DNA of 64,000 nucleotides from Caulobacter sp. BK020 (lineage in GTDB: Bacteria > Pseudomonadota > Alphaproteobacteria > Caulobacterales > Caulobacteraceae). The position numbers were made by a program, and so were the translations under genes. This document shows positions 54,010 through 63,528 of the stretch, in pieces. Every line of letters begins with the position of its first letter. The stretch's first letter is position 1. The stretch covers positions 1-64,000 of the forward strand of contig NZ_SLZL01000018.1 in assembly GCF_004342605.1 (NCBI RefSeq). The letters run 5' to 3'. The notes beneath the pieces are model-generated. The model did not search any database. It had not been told where the DNA came from and worked only from the letters and a program-made list of their open reading frames with translations.

Positions 54010-55538
54010 GACGCGACGCCTTCCCGCAGACGGACCGCGGCGGGCGAGGCGCAATAGTCGTCAACGAAGGCGGCATGATCGCTCATGCTCCGGGCGGCCA
54101 GCGCGACGCTGTCGCGCAGCGCGTCCATCTCGGCGACGATCCGCTCATAGGGCAGGTTGTCGACCAGCGGGTCGTAGTGGGCCGGGCGCAAGCCCTGGCC
54201 GACAAACACCGACAGCCAGCTGGGCGGGGCGAACAGCCCCTGGCCGTACTTGTGGATGTGGCCCCGGTGCTGGAACAAGCTCATCCGTCGGCGCAGCGAT
54301 TCCGGTACGTCCATCTCGCGGCAATAGGTCCAGAGGGGCGCGTCGTCGCGGGTATTGGCGTGGTAGTGCAGGATCAGGAAATCGCGCACCCGCTCGTACT
54401 CCACGTCGACCAGCCGGTTGAACTCCTCGACCAGCGCCGGGTCTATGGTCCTGGCGGGCATCAGCTTGAGCAGATTGGTGATGGCGACCTGGATCAGATA
54501 GATGCTGGTGCTCTCCAGCGGTTCCAGGAAGCCGCTGGCCAAGCCCACGGCGACGCAGTTGCGATGCCAGGACTTCTCCCGCCGGCCGGCCTGGAAGCGC
54601 AGCGGCCGTGGATCGTCCAGCGCCGCCCCGTCCAGGTTGGCGAGCAGGGTCGCCGCCGCCTCGTCGTCGCTGATGAAACGGCTGGAATAGACGTAGCCGT
54701 TGCCGGTGCGATGCTGCAACGGGATGCGCCATTGCCAGCCGGCCTCGCGGGCGGTGGAGCGGGTGTAGGGCGTCAGCGGGCCGGTGCGCTCGCAAGGCAC
54801 GGCCAGGGCCCGGTCGCAGGGCAGCCACGGCGTCCAGTCCTCGTAGCCCACCTCCAGCGCCTTGCCCATCAGCAGCGACCGGAAGCCCGAACAGTCGATG
54901 AACAGGTCGCCCTCGATCACCTCGCCCGAGTTCAGGGTGATCGCGGCGATATGGCCGTCCTGGGCGCGCAAGGTGACGTCGATGACCTTGCCCTCGGTGC
55001 GGCGCAGGCCTCGGGCTTCCGAGAACTCTCGCAGGAAGCCCGCATAGAGGTTGGCGTCGAAATGATAGGCGTAGGCGAAGGTCGAGTTAATCCCGCCTTC
55101 GTCGGTAGTGGGGAAGTCGAAGCGGTTGAGGCGGCTTGCGACGATCGGCAGGCAGAAGTCCTCGATATCGTCGGTGCGGCCGCCTTGGCGGGCCTTGGTC
55201 CAGTACTGATAGAACGGCACGCCGCCCATCGGCTTGCCGTGCACGCCGAAGGGATGGATGTAGGACGAGCCCTTGAAGCCCCAGTCCACGAACTCGATGC
55301 CGAGCTTGAACGTGGCGTTGGTCTTGCGCATGAAGTCGGCTTCGATGACGCCGATATATTCGTTGAATTCCTTGATCTGCGGCAGGGTGGCTTCGCCCAC
55401 GCCGACGATGCCGATCTCGTCGGACTCCACCAGCCGGACCTCGCAGACGCCAGGGCGAACCGCGCCGACCAGGGCCGCCGCGCACATCCAGCCGGCCGTC
55501 CCGCCACCGACGATCACCACCCTCAGAGGTGCTGGCAT
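54006..55538 (-). CDS. Flavin-dependent tryptophan halogenase-family protein
   Basis: 510 residues from ATG 55538 (GGAG 8-9 bases upstream; the TTG just before it is less likely). FAD motif GGGTAGW at 11-17, GVGEATLP near 45, K77 in NATFKLG, intact WQWRIP and LQHRTGNGYVY, LEPLESTSI. First gene behind the TBDR on the same strand; a terminator at 55646-55676 separates them, so it is expressed by read-through or from a nearby promoter. Stop and next start overlap by 4 bases. The layout mirrors the locus at 4.6-11 kb. Confidence 0.88.
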   Translation of the reverse strand: MPAPLRVVIVGGGTAGWMCAAALVGAVRPGVCEVRLVESDEIGIVGVGEATLPQIKEFNEYIGVIEADFMRKTNATFKLGIEFVDWGFKGSSYIHPFGVHGKPMGGVPFYQYWTKARQGGRTDDIEDFCLPIVASRLNRFDFPTTDEGGINSTFAYAYHFDANLYAGFLREFSEARGLRRTEGKVIDVTLRAQDGHIAAITLNSGEVIEGDLFIDCSGFRSLLMGKALEVGYEDWTPWLPCDRALAVPCERTGPLTPYTRSTAREAGWQWRIPLQHRTGNGYVYSSRFISDDEAAATLLANLDGAALDDPRPLRFQAGRREKSWHRNCVAVGLASGFLEPLESTSIYLIQVAITNLLKLMPARTIDPALVEEFNRLVDVEYERVRDFLILHYHANTRDDAPLWTYCREMDVPESLRRRMSLFQHRGHIHKYGQGLFAPPSWLSVFVGQGLRPAHYDPLVDNLPYERIVAEMDALRDSVALAARSMSDHAAFVDDYCASPAAVRLREGVAS

Positions 55539-55645
55539 CAAGAAAACTCCGATCCTCGGCGCCGCCGCTCAGACGCCCGAGGATTCTGATCCTAGAATCC
55601 GCCGACCGACGCGGGCGGATGATCGAGCGCGCGATCGGCATTGTC

Positions 55646-55676
55646 AAAAAATCGGGGCGTCGGTTCCGACGCCCCG
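55646..55676 (-). terminator. Rho-independent terminator after the 59027 TBDR
   Basis: On the minus strand CGGGGCGTCGG and CCGACGCCCCG form an 11-base-pair stem with a 2-base spacer (tight loop), followed by ATTTTTTG. It lies ~50 bases beyond the TBDR stop and ~110 before the first halogenase start, so it should reduce halogenase expression relative to the receptor. Confidence 0.85.
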
Positions 55677-55724
55677 AGGGGAGGGAATGCGCCGTGATCG
55701 CTCGCGGCGCACCCAGTGCCAAGG

Positions 55725-58700
55725 CTAGTATTTCAGGCGCACGCCCATCTGGATGCGGCGGTCGTTCTTGAACCAGGCGTTGGGCGTGAGCTTCCCGCCC
55801 TTGTCGTAGTCGGTGACCTGCTGACGAAGCACCGTCTCGGTGGCCAGCAGGTTGCTGCCCTGGAGGCTGATCTCGGCGTTGTCGTTTACCTTGTAGCGGA
55901 TCGAGGCGTCCAGGAAGCCGGCCGCGTCCTGCCAGACCGGGAAGGCCACGCAGCAGTCCACGGCGGTCACCAGGTACTTAGAGCGCCAGTTGTAGGCGGC
56001 GCGCGCCGCCCACGGACCCTTCTCGTACATCAGGACCACGTTGTAGGCGTGCTCCGACAGGCCTTCCAGCGAGTCGACCTTGATGCTGTCGGCGACCGCC
56101 TGCAGGCCCCCGCCACCAGTTCCGCCGCCGCCGTCGTTGGAGACGGGGGTGATGTTGGTGTTCACGATGCCCTTGTTCTTCACGTAGGTGTAGTTGGCCT
56201 GAACCCCCAGGCCGTTGAACGGCGCGGGCAGGAAGTCGAAATAGCGCTGGTAGGCCAGTTCGACGCCCTGGATCTTGGCGCCCTTGCCGTTGACCGGTTC
56301 ATTCACCTCGACGGTGCGGGTCACGCCGTTGCTGGTGAAGGTCTCGTTGAACGACCCGAATTGAATGTAGTCGTGGAACTGTTTGTGGAAAACGGCGACC
56401 GACAACGAGCCGACATCGGCGAAGTAGTGCTCCAGCGACAGATCATACTGGTCGGCCGTGATCGGTTTCAGGCGCGGATTCTGCGAGCTGGCCGTGTAGC
56501 GCGGCGCAACCCCGGTGATGACTCCGGCCGAATTGCGCTGCCAACGCGGATCGCTGGGATTGTCGACGCTGGGCAGGTTGATGCTGATCGACCGATAGTT
56601 CTTCAGGTTGCCCATGTCGGGGCGGGCCATCGAACGCGACGCGGCGAAGCGCAGCAGCCATTTGTCGTTGATGTCGAACTTGAAGTTGAAGCTCGGCAAC
56701 CAGTTTTCGTGCTTGGTCGAGATCGTGCTCGGGGTCGTGGCGCCCGAGTTGAACGCCCGATCCTCGGCCGAAATATAGCAGCCGATGGTCTGGGTGATCT
56801 CGGGGGTCGGCTGTCCGGGCTGGGGCGCGCCCCGCGGTTCGCAGACCAGCTGGCTGGCGTTCAGGGTCACGGGAAAGGCCGTCGATCCCTTGCTTTCCAC
56901 CGTCGTCTCGACATAGCGGACGCCGAGGTTGCCCGAATAGGTGTGGCCAAACAGCGTGCCGGCGTGGCCGCCGAACTTCAGCATGGCGTAGGCGGCCTTG
57001 CTCTCCTCGGAAACGTTGAGGATTTCGGACGGCAGGAAGCAGTTGGTCTCCGCCGAGCGGCGGCCCTTGCCCGAGCACAGCGCGTTCCAATCGCCCACAC
57101 CGGTCGAGGCCGAACCCAGCGCCTGCTGCATGCCGGCGTGGTCTTTCAGCTTGTCCATGTTGAAGAACACGAACTCCTGCGGCGTCAGCAGGCCGCCGCC
57201 GAAGAAGTCGTTGCTGAACCGGCGGGTGTCGCTGAGGCCGCGCTGATAGCCGGTGAAGGTGCCGCCCGCGCCGTTCGGCGCCGGAGCATAGCTGTCGATG
57301 TTGTACCAGGCGGCGTTGTTGCTCCAGGTGTTGGCGATGTTGCCCCAGTTGTAGCTGCCCCAGCGCACGGTCTGGTCGCGGTCGGCGTAGCGCACGCCCA
57401 CCTTGATCGAATCCAGCCAGTCCGACTCGAACAGGTACTGGGCGTCCAGCCGCGTCGCGAACTCGTCGCCCTCGGACTTCTCGATATGGTCCTGAACGTA
57501 GTTGTAGCGGTAGGCGTTCGGGTTCAGCAGCCCGCCGGGCGCCAGGTTGATGTTGGTGCCGGGCAGCAGGGTCAGCTTGGGGTGGTCGCCGGTGGCGTCC
57601 AGGCCGATGTTGGCGAACGATTGCTGGCCCACGCCGATGTCGTAGTTGTCGACGGTGGCTTCGACCTTCTGGACGTCGAAGTTGAAGCGCCACTTTTCAG
57701 TGGGGTTCCATTTCAGGTTGAAGCCGAGGTCCTCGGTGATGTTGGTGCCGACGTTGTATCGGGTGTCGGTCGTGAAGTCGCCGCCGCGACGGGCCGGCGT
57801 ACAACCGTTCCAGCCGTAGCAGGCGTTGACCATCTGCTGGCCCGAACTGTTCTGGGCGACCTGCGCCGATCCGGCGTTGTCCGCGCCCCACCAGCCGATG
57901 TCCGAGGTCATCACCCCGCTCTGGAAATTGCCCTGGTCGTCGAACGTGAAGTCCGGGGTGCCGGGGGCCGGCTGGGGAATCAACGTGCTGCCGGGGGTCA
58001 CGTGGAACGAGGTGGGCAAGGCGAACAGGCTGAACGGGCTGGCCCCGATCACATATTCTTCCCACTCGTTCTTGTACTTGGACCGGTTGTACTGGAGCGT
58101 GGCCAAGAACTTGTGGTCATGGTCCTGCCACTGCGCCGCGAAGGCCGCGCCGTTGCGGGTGCGGTCATAGGTGTTGTCGCGATAGGACACGCTGGACGGG
58201 ATGTATTTCAGGCCCTTGCCCGAATAGATTCCCTCGTCGAAAATGGCGGTCCGACCGTACTGGATGCCTTCGGAATTGGTGATCACCTGGGAATAGGCGT
58301 AGTTGGCCATCAGGCCGAACTCGCCGATCTTGGTGTCCCAGCGGTCGCTCCAGATGCCCGAGACGCTCGGCGTGACGCGGTCGGCCAGGTCGCCGTAGGT
58401 GGCGTCGACCGACAGGGCGAACAGCCGCCCCTTGGAGTCGAACGGTGTGCGAGTACGCAGATTGATCGTACCGGCGATGCCGCCTTCGATCAGTTCGGCG
58501 GTCTGGTTCTTGTAGGCGTCAACGCCGGCCATCAGCTCGGGCGAGATATCGCCCCAGCCCAGACCGCGCGACGAGTTGGCTGTGAAGCTGTCGCGACCGT
58601 TGAACTCCGACCGCACCTGCGGCAGGCCGCGGACGATGACGCCCGAGGGTTCGGCCGAGAAGTGGGCGGTGTCGGCGGTGGCGGCGAAGCGGTTGACGGT

Positions 58701-59027
58701 GATGCCGGCCACGCGCTGCAGGGCTTCGGCCACCGACTTGTCCGGAAAGGCGCCGATGTCGCTGGCGGTGATCGAATCGACCACGGTGTCGGCGTCGCGC
58801 TTGAGCTGTTGCGCCGATTTCAGCGCCTGGCGGACGCCGGTGACGACCACTTCGGTGACCGTGGTGTCATCCACGACCGTGGCCTGGGCTTCCTGGCCCG
58901 GCGCGGCGGCCTGGGCGAAGGCGACGGTCGGCGCCAGGCCGAACGTGACCGCTCCCAACGCCAGGGCGGAGGCGCCGTAGCGCATCGCCTGTCGCGCGGA
59001 CGCGCGCTTGAACCTTGTTTTCTTCAT
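55725..59027 (-). CDS. TonB-dependent receptor of the second halogenase locus
   Basis: 1100 residues from ATG 59027 behind a GGAGGAGAGAGG ribosome site; a longer in-frame extension upstream would cross the operators and is rejected. Signal peptide ALALGAVTFGLAPTVAFAQA, TonB-box-like VTEVVVTGVRQALKSAQQLK, plug GAFPDKSVAEALQRVAGITV, GLPQVRSEFNGRDSFTANSS, EGGIAGTINLRTRTPFDSKG, and a long barrel ending in MGVRLKY. It is clearly related to the 4659 receptor (shared DTVVDSI, ELIEGG and LGWGD-type motifs). Three halogenase-family genes follow and a cupin gene faces it. A glycan or aryl-glycoside cargo is inferred from the family. Confidence 0.92.
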   Translation of the reverse strand: MKKTRFKRASARQAMRYGASALALGAVTFGLAPTVAFAQAAAPGQEAQATVVDDTTVTEVVVTGVRQALKSAQQLKRDADTVVDSITASDIGAFPDKSVAEALQRVAGITVNRFAATADTAHFSAEPSGVIVRGLPQVRSEFNGRDSFTANSSRGLGWGDISPELMAGVDAYKNQTAELIEGGIAGTINLRTRTPFDSKGRLFALSVDATYGDLADRVTPSVSGIWSDRWDTKIGEFGLMANYAYSQVITNSEGIQYGRTAIFDEGIYSGKGLKYIPSSVSYRDNTYDRTRNGAAFAAQWQDHDHKFLATLQYNRSKYKNEWEEYVIGASPFSLFALPTSFHVTPGSTLIPQPAPGTPDFTFDDQGNFQSGVMTSDIGWWGADNAGSAQVAQNSSGQQMVNACYGWNGCTPARRGGDFTTDTRYNVGTNITEDLGFNLKWNPTEKWRFNFDVQKVEATVDNYDIGVGQQSFANIGLDATGDHPKLTLLPGTNINLAPGGLLNPNAYRYNYVQDHIEKSEGDEFATRLDAQYLFESDWLDSIKVGVRYADRDQTVRWGSYNWGNIANTWSNNAAWYNIDSYAPAPNGAGGTFTGYQRGLSDTRRFSNDFFGGGLLTPQEFVFFNMDKLKDHAGMQQALGSASTGVGDWNALCSGKGRRSAETNCFLPSEILNVSEESKAAYAMLKFGGHAGTLFGHTYSGNLGVRYVETTVESKGSTAFPVTLNASQLVCEPRGAPQPGQPTPEITQTIGCYISAEDRAFNSGATTPSTISTKHENWLPSFNFKFDINDKWLLRFAASRSMARPDMGNLKNYRSISINLPSVDNPSDPRWQRNSAGVITGVAPRYTASSQNPRLKPITADQYDLSLEHYFADVGSLSVAVFHKQFHDYIQFGSFNETFTSNGVTRTVEVNEPVNGKGAKIQGVELAYQRYFDFLPAPFNGLGVQANYTYVKNKGIVNTNITPVSNDGGGGTGGGGLQAVADSIKVDSLEGLSEHAYNVVLMYEKGPWAARAAYNWRSKYLVTAVDCCVAFPVWQDAAGFLDASIRYKVNDNAEISLQGSNLLATETVLRQQVTDYDKGGKLTPNAWFKNDRRIQMGVRLKY

Positions 59028-59426
59028 TCCCTCTCTCCTCCCACAGAGACCATTTTCAACGCCAGGGCGCGGTTGTTTTTCATCGCGACCTATGGTGGCC
59101 GCTTTTTCGATCTGAAGGGCTGGCGTCGCGATGGCCGACGAAGTCGGATCGATCCGTTGTTCCCGCCCCAGGATCACGCGTTTGCCCGCGTGATTGTTCG
59201 ATAACCCCCTCAAGCCCCGCCGTTCGGACAGCGCTGTCTCAACACGCTTACCTACGTACGCTGTCCCGACAGCTACGTTACGACATCGTAATGGAAGCGC
59301 AATGGAAATTAAATAAAACAAATTGCAGAAAGCGTTGTCAGGTCCTGAAAGGCCAAGCCCGCCGGATGGCCCGCGTCCTTTGGCCGCGCTATCGTCGGCG
59401 CGCCCAACCCAGAGACCGAAGTCCTG
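59028..59426. promoter_or_regulatory. Divergent promoter region with two GACAGC palindromes
   Basis: No gene. Two operator-like palindromes built from GACAGC/GCTGTC are seen: GACAGCGCTGTC at 59227-59238, and GCTGTC-CC-GACAGC at 59260-59273 within wider TACGTA-type arms (59253-59280). The first is nearly the same as the ACAGCGCTGT site before the 4659 TBDR. An AT-rich stretch at 59285-59335 probably holds promoter elements. Confidence 0.55.
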
Positions 59427-60440
59427 ATGACCATTCCCACGCAGATTCCCGAATTGGACAACGTCACGCCGGAGCGCTTCCGGGACGAAGTTGTGCCGGC
59501 CGCGCGACCGGTGGTCATGCGCGGTCTGGTGGGCGACTGGCCGGTGGTGGCCGCCGGGCGGACCTCGCCCGCGGCCATCTGCGACTACCTGCGCCGGTTC
59601 GACCAAGGCCAACAGATCAAGACCGTCTCGGGGCCGCCGCGGATCAATGGCCGGTTCTTCTATAACGACGACCTGAGCGGCTTCAATTTTCAGCAGCAGC
59701 CGGCGCGGGTATCGACCGTGCTGGACTTCCTGCTGGAACATCTGGGCGACGAACGCCCGCCGGCTCTCGCCGCCCAGTCGATCACCTCGCGCGACAACCT
59801 GCCCGGGTTCTCGGCCGAGAACCGTCTGGGGCTCGTGGCCGACACGGTCGATCCGCGGCTATGGATCGGCAACGCCGTCACCGTCGCGACCCACTACGAT
59901 CCAGCCGAGAACATCGCCTGCGTAGTGGCGGGCCGGCGGGAGTTCACGCTGTTCCCGCCGGACCAGATCAGCAACCTCTATGTCGGCCCCATGGAGATGA
60001 CGCCCGCCGGGGCGACCATCAGCCTGGTGGCGCTGGACGAAGCCGATCCCGAGGTCCACCCGCGGTTCGCCGCCGCCCGCGCCGCGTCCATGACCGCCGA
60101 GCTCGAGCCCGGCGACGCGATCTACATCCCCTATCTCTGGTGGCACCACGTCCGTTCGCTGGAGCCGATCAATGTGCTGGTCAATTATTGGTGGACGCCG
60201 CCCTCGGCGGTCTATGGCGCGCCGCGCGACGCGATGATGCACGCGATCCTGGCGATCAAGGCGCTTCCGCCCGCCCATCGCCAGGCGTGGCAGGCGGTAT
60301 TTTCCCATTATGTCTTCCAGGCCCAGGGCGACCCCGGCGAGCATCTGCCGCCCAAGAGCCGAGGGGTGCTTGGTCCGATCACCCCCGACCAAGCGCGCAA
60401 CCTCCGTACGATGCTCGCTCGGGCGCTCGGGCGCCCCTGA
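59427..60440 (+). CDS. JmjC-like cupin (Cupin_8) Fe(II)/2-oxoglutarate oxygenase
   Basis: 337 residues, cytoplasmic. Cupin_8 signatures: ARPVVMRGLVGDWP, the iron facial triad H156-x-D158 in THYDPAENIACVVAGRREFT, and the distal His at 240/241 in YIPYLWWHHVRSL, followed by NVLVNYWW. These proteins hydroxylate proteins or small molecules. Genes of this type recur beside TBDR-halogenase clusters in Caulobacter and Xanthomonas, so it is probably part of the system here, sharing the operator region with the TBDR. The ribosome site (GAAG) is weak. The substrate is unknown. Confidence 0.88.
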   Translation: MTIPTQIPELDNVTPERFRDEVVPAARPVVMRGLVGDWPVVAAGRTSPAAICDYLRRFDQGQQIKTVSGPPRINGRFFYNDDLSGFNFQQQPARVSTVLDFLLEHLGDERPPALAAQSITSRDNLPGFSAENRLGLVADTVDPRLWIGNAVTVATHYDPAENIACVVAGRREFTLFPPDQISNLYVGPMEMTPAGATISLVALDEADPEVHPRFAAARAASMTAELEPGDAIYIPYLWWHHVRSLEPINVLVNYWWTPPSAVYGAPRDAMMHAILAIKALPPAHRQAWQAVFSHYVFQAQGDPGEHLPPKSRGVLGPITPDQARNLRTMLARALGRP

Positions 60441-61605
60441 AAGGGCCGCCAAACAGGGCCGAAATCGACGCCGCGACCCCGGTGGCGAGATCAAGCCTGG
60501 GTTACGCCCAGATTCCGTGGATCTCCAATCGCTTGCGGCCGACCCCATGCTCGCCGCGCGGCTTCCCTTGGACACAAGAGGCGAAAGATGGCCGACCAAC
60601 CGTCCGTGTGATCAGCGCCGAAGAGAGTTTGCAGGATCCGCCGACTGACCTTTGGACAAGCCCCAGGCCTCTCCATGGACGAGGCCGCCCCGTCCGCGCG
60701 CCGTTCGTCGCCGCCTAGTCGGCAATCGTCACGGTCGGCCGGCCCGCGGCCGCAGAGGCCCTGCTGGTGACCGGCGTCCTGGACGCGGTCGGCCAGGCGG
60801 CGACCTGTTGGGGCCAAGCCTCCTGCCCGCCCCTCAACGACGCCTTCCACAGCCTTGGGCGCTCCTTGATTGCTGCGGTGGGCACGAAAATTTTCCCATC
60901 AGAGGAGCGAGAGCGCCTGCTGCGTATTGCGACAACGTTCAATCGCCGCGTGCAGGAATTAGCGCTCGCAGAACTTCCTACGAGTGGCCTTCACGCCTAA
61001 AATTGTGAGCTGCGGCAACAGTTTGGGCAAAGGCCACCTGAGCAGTCTCAACATCGCAAACTTGCCCGGACAGTTGCGATCCAGTCGCATGTGCGGCCAC
61101 TCTTAAGTTGGAACGCGGCCAGTTCTAAGTTGGCACCACTATAGGGCCAACCCAATTGCCCGACCGTCGGACCCAACCGCGACTGATCACTAGGAGCGTG
61201 GCCGGTTCCAGATCGGCCACGGCTTCTGGACGATCAGCCGCGCTATCCAGTGATGAGCTGGGGCGGCAACTATGCCCGGCCCGCCAACGGCGTGATGTGG
61301 ACCCTGTTCTTCGCCAGCGCTGACTTCGCGCCCGGTCTCACGGTCGATGGCGGGGAAATGCTGACGTTGGCCTGTCGCCTCACCTCGCCCCCCAAGGCGA
61401 CGTCCACTGTTCACCGCACCAGAGCTGGAGCCAGCAGGCGTAAAGTCCGGGGGGCACGGCCGCATAGGGCGCGAGCGCCCGTTGCGAAACTTAACCATAG
61501 CGGGCATACTCAAGAACGTCGTTATGCGAAGTTGAGTTCGCCGGCCGGGGCGCGAAGCGCCATCACAGCCGGTTGGGCTCGGGGGCCAGGACATCGGGGG
61601 AACAG
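60441..61605. other. Decayed stretch with TTAAGTTGG repeats and one possible small ORF
   Basis: No confident gene in ~1.2 kb. A frame from GTG 60767 to 61002 (77 codons; LDAVGQAATCWGQASCPP, ERERLLRIATTFNRRVQELA) has reasonable codon bias and may be a small protein or the tail of a lost gene; its family is unknown. Paired repeats CTTAAGTTGG/TCTAAGTTGG lie at 61102-61111 and 61124-61133, 22 bases apart, as at 63.5 kb. The part from 61200 to 61600 has only broken frames. The mix suggests an old insertion or deletion site. Confidence 0.4.
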
Positions 61606-61971
61606 ATGGACATTCCAAGCGAGCATTTGCCGCGTGTGCGGCGCTTCTTCGCCAGCCGCGCCAAGTCTCGAAAGGCGTCCACGGTCGAGGCGCTGCACGC
61701 GGCGCTGGGCAGTTCGATCGCCTTCGACGTCAGCATGGCCTGTGAGGACCAGCTGACCGACGATGGCAGGGCCCCGCCGCATGATCCGGGCGGCGTGATG
61801 TCGAAGGACTACCGCTACAATCAGGACGGCATGCTGGGCTACCTGACCGCGGTGCGCTTTCGGCTAAGCCAGAAAGGTCACACCTTCACGTTCAACGCCG
61901 CCTTCGTCGTGGCCGCGCTCGCCGACACGCTGAGCCAACTGAAACTGCGCATCACCAAGGCCACCACATGA
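61606..61971 (+). CDS. Hypothetical protein paired with an outer-membrane-type protein
   Basis: 121 residues from ATG 61606 with a GGGGGA ribosome site. No signal peptide or known motif. It is mostly helical with a basic segment (RRFFASRAKSRKAS) and a possible strand pair (TFTFNAAFVVAALADTL). The stop overlaps the next start (ATGA), so the two are co-translated. I do not recognise the family. A role tied to its partner is likely but undefined. Confidence 0.6.
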   Translation: MDIPSEHLPRVRRFFASRAKSRKASTVEALHAALGSSIAFDVSMACEDQLTDDGRAPPHDPGGVMSKDYRYNQDGMLGYLTAVRFRLSQKGHTFTFNAAFVVAALADTLSQLKLRITKATT

Positions 61972-63305
61972 GCCGCGCCCGCTCACATCTTGCGCCGATC
62001 GCGGTCGTGGCGTCGTTGTGCTGCGTCGGCGGTGCCCTGGCTGAGGCGCCGGCCTATTGCCCGCGTGACGCCGCCGGCAAGATCGACATCACCCGGCCGG
62101 TGGACAAGGCGGCCCTAGCCGTCGCCATGATTGAAAAGGGTCAGGTCAGCCGCACGCTCGAGACCAAGATCGCCGCCGCCAACCAGCGCCCAGGATATTC
62201 CCCCGCTGCGCAAGCGCTGATGTTGCGAGACGCGTTTTGCGGAGAGGGCAAGAAGGGTTGCTCCACGGCCGAGTATGAGGCCTTGGTCAATGCGGGCAAC
62301 GCCTTTGACTATGCGCTTACCGATGCCAAGACCTTCACGATCGCGGTCACCCAGGCCGAGCGCGACCCAGTGATGTTCTTCGCTTCCGCCAGCGCTCAGC
62401 TTCGCTGCAAGGCCGAGGAAGCCGAAACCGAAAAGCCCGAGGACGACGGCAAGACCAAGACCTGGAGCTTGCGTAACTTCCGCGCGCGCGGCACCTCCAC
62501 CGACCTGATCTATTCCCACGGCGGCGACGGGTTCGACGACACCGACAAGGTCGAGATCAGCTTCGAAGACGACCAGACGGCCGGGAAGAAATCGACCAAG
62601 TTCGTCGGCGCTCTGGGCTACGCATTCCCGATCGGGGGAACCAAGCCTGGCTCGGACAAGGTTCTGCTGGGGTCGTTCGTCCCCTTCGTCGGCGTCAACT
62701 TCGACACCAGCAAAACCAAGACCGACGGAAAGAAGGTCTCCAGCGACCTAGTCGAGTACGGGGCGATCCTAGCCTACAGCCTGTCGGTCCCCAAGGACGT
62801 CGGCGGCGGTCACATACAATCACCGGTCTGGAGCGCGGCGGCCATCCCCAAGGTCATCGTCAACCACGACGACCACAGTCGCGTGGAGGGCCTGAACCTG
62901 CTGCTGCGGCCGACCTTCTCGTTCATCAACCGTCAGACGGAGATCGGCGACTCGGACATCTGGTGGAATGTGATCGGTGATGTCCGGCTCAACAGCGGGC
63001 GCTTCGCCAAGATCGGTGATCGAGACGCGGAAGCGTCGAAGGATTTCATTCGGCCAGGCGCGCGTCTGGGCCTGCGGTTCGTCGGTCAGGCGGACGAGAC
63101 GCCGGTGGAACTGAAGATCAGCGATATTTACATGGGCCGCTTCAGGGGCGGACCCGACCACCTCAACCTCTTCGACGCCACTGTCTCGATCTACTTCAAC
63201 AAGGATCGCGACTTCGGGATCGACCTTGGCTACACCAAAGGGCGCGACGAAGATCTCGACGAGGCCGAGGACAAGTGGTCCGTCGGCTTCGCGGCCAAAT
63301 ACTAA
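61968..63305 (+). CDS. Hypothetical exported beta-barrel protein
   Basis: 445 residues. Signal peptide with core PIAVVASLCCVGGALAEA. The first ~150 mature residues are helical with paired cysteines (DAFCGEGKKGCSTAEY); the rest is rich in alternating strands (FVGALGYAFPIGG, SFVPFVGVNFDTSK, EYGAILAYSLSV, LGLRFVGQADETPV, LFDATVSIYFNK) and ends WSVGFAAKY, an aromatic-ended outer-membrane barrel signature. It may be an outer-membrane protein with a periplasmic N-terminal domain. Coupled to the 61606 gene by a 4-base overlap. No family recognised. Confidence 0.65.
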   Translation: MSRARSHLAPIAVVASLCCVGGALAEAPAYCPRDAAGKIDITRPVDKAALAVAMIEKGQVSRTLETKIAAANQRPGYSPAAQALMLRDAFCGEGKKGCSTAEYEALVNAGNAFDYALTDAKTFTIAVTQAERDPVMFFASASAQLRCKAEEAETEKPEDDGKTKTWSLRNFRARGTSTDLIYSHGGDGFDDTDKVEISFEDDQTAGKKSTKFVGALGYAFPIGGTKPGSDKVLLGSFVPFVGVNFDTSKTKTDGKKVSSDLVEYGAILAYSLSVPKDVGGGHIQSPVWSAAAIPKVIVNHDDHSRVEGLNLLLRPTFSFINRQTEIGDSDIWWNVIGDVRLNSGRFAKIGDRDAEASKDFIRPGARLGLRFVGQADETPVELKISDIYMGRFRGGPDHLNLFDATVSIYFNKDRDFGIDLGYTKGRDEDLDEAEDKWSVGFAAKY

Positions 63306-63483
63306 CCGTCTAGCAACGGTCGTCCCCTCTTTCGGTCATCGCTTGCTTCGGCTTCCCAAGTGACGGCGCGCAAGGCCAAGCGTGCCGCACGCAGCCGACC
63401 CTTCTCGGACATTGCTGGCGGCGGGAAACGGCATGGAGGGCACCGACTACCCCAGGTGCGACTCACTCGCAGCTATGGTCATC

Positions 63484-63515
63484 CTTAAGTTGGAATGTGG
63501 TCAGTCTTAAGTTGG
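63484..63515. repeat. Pair of CTTAAGTTGG direct repeats
   Basis: CTTAAGTTGG occurs at 63484-63493 and 63506-63515, 22 bases apart, just before the tRNA-Arg 3' end. The same pair at the same spacing is at 61102-61133, and inverted copies are at 18194-18303. The two clusters on this side bracket 61.13-63.48 kb, which contains the unknown two-gene unit. The rest of 63306-63528 holds nothing recognisable. Confidence 0.6.
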
Positions 63516-63528
63516 CACGATACAAAAA

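Noticed and set aside
55716..59204. 1162-codon plus-strand open frame opposite the TBDR
   Set aside because: Antisense shadow of the TBDR, with low-complexity Val/Gly/Arg text and no motifs.
61190..61618. Minus-strand open frame in the 61 kb gap
   Set aside because: Low-complexity text without motif or ribosome site; overlaps the start of the 61606 gene on the other strand.
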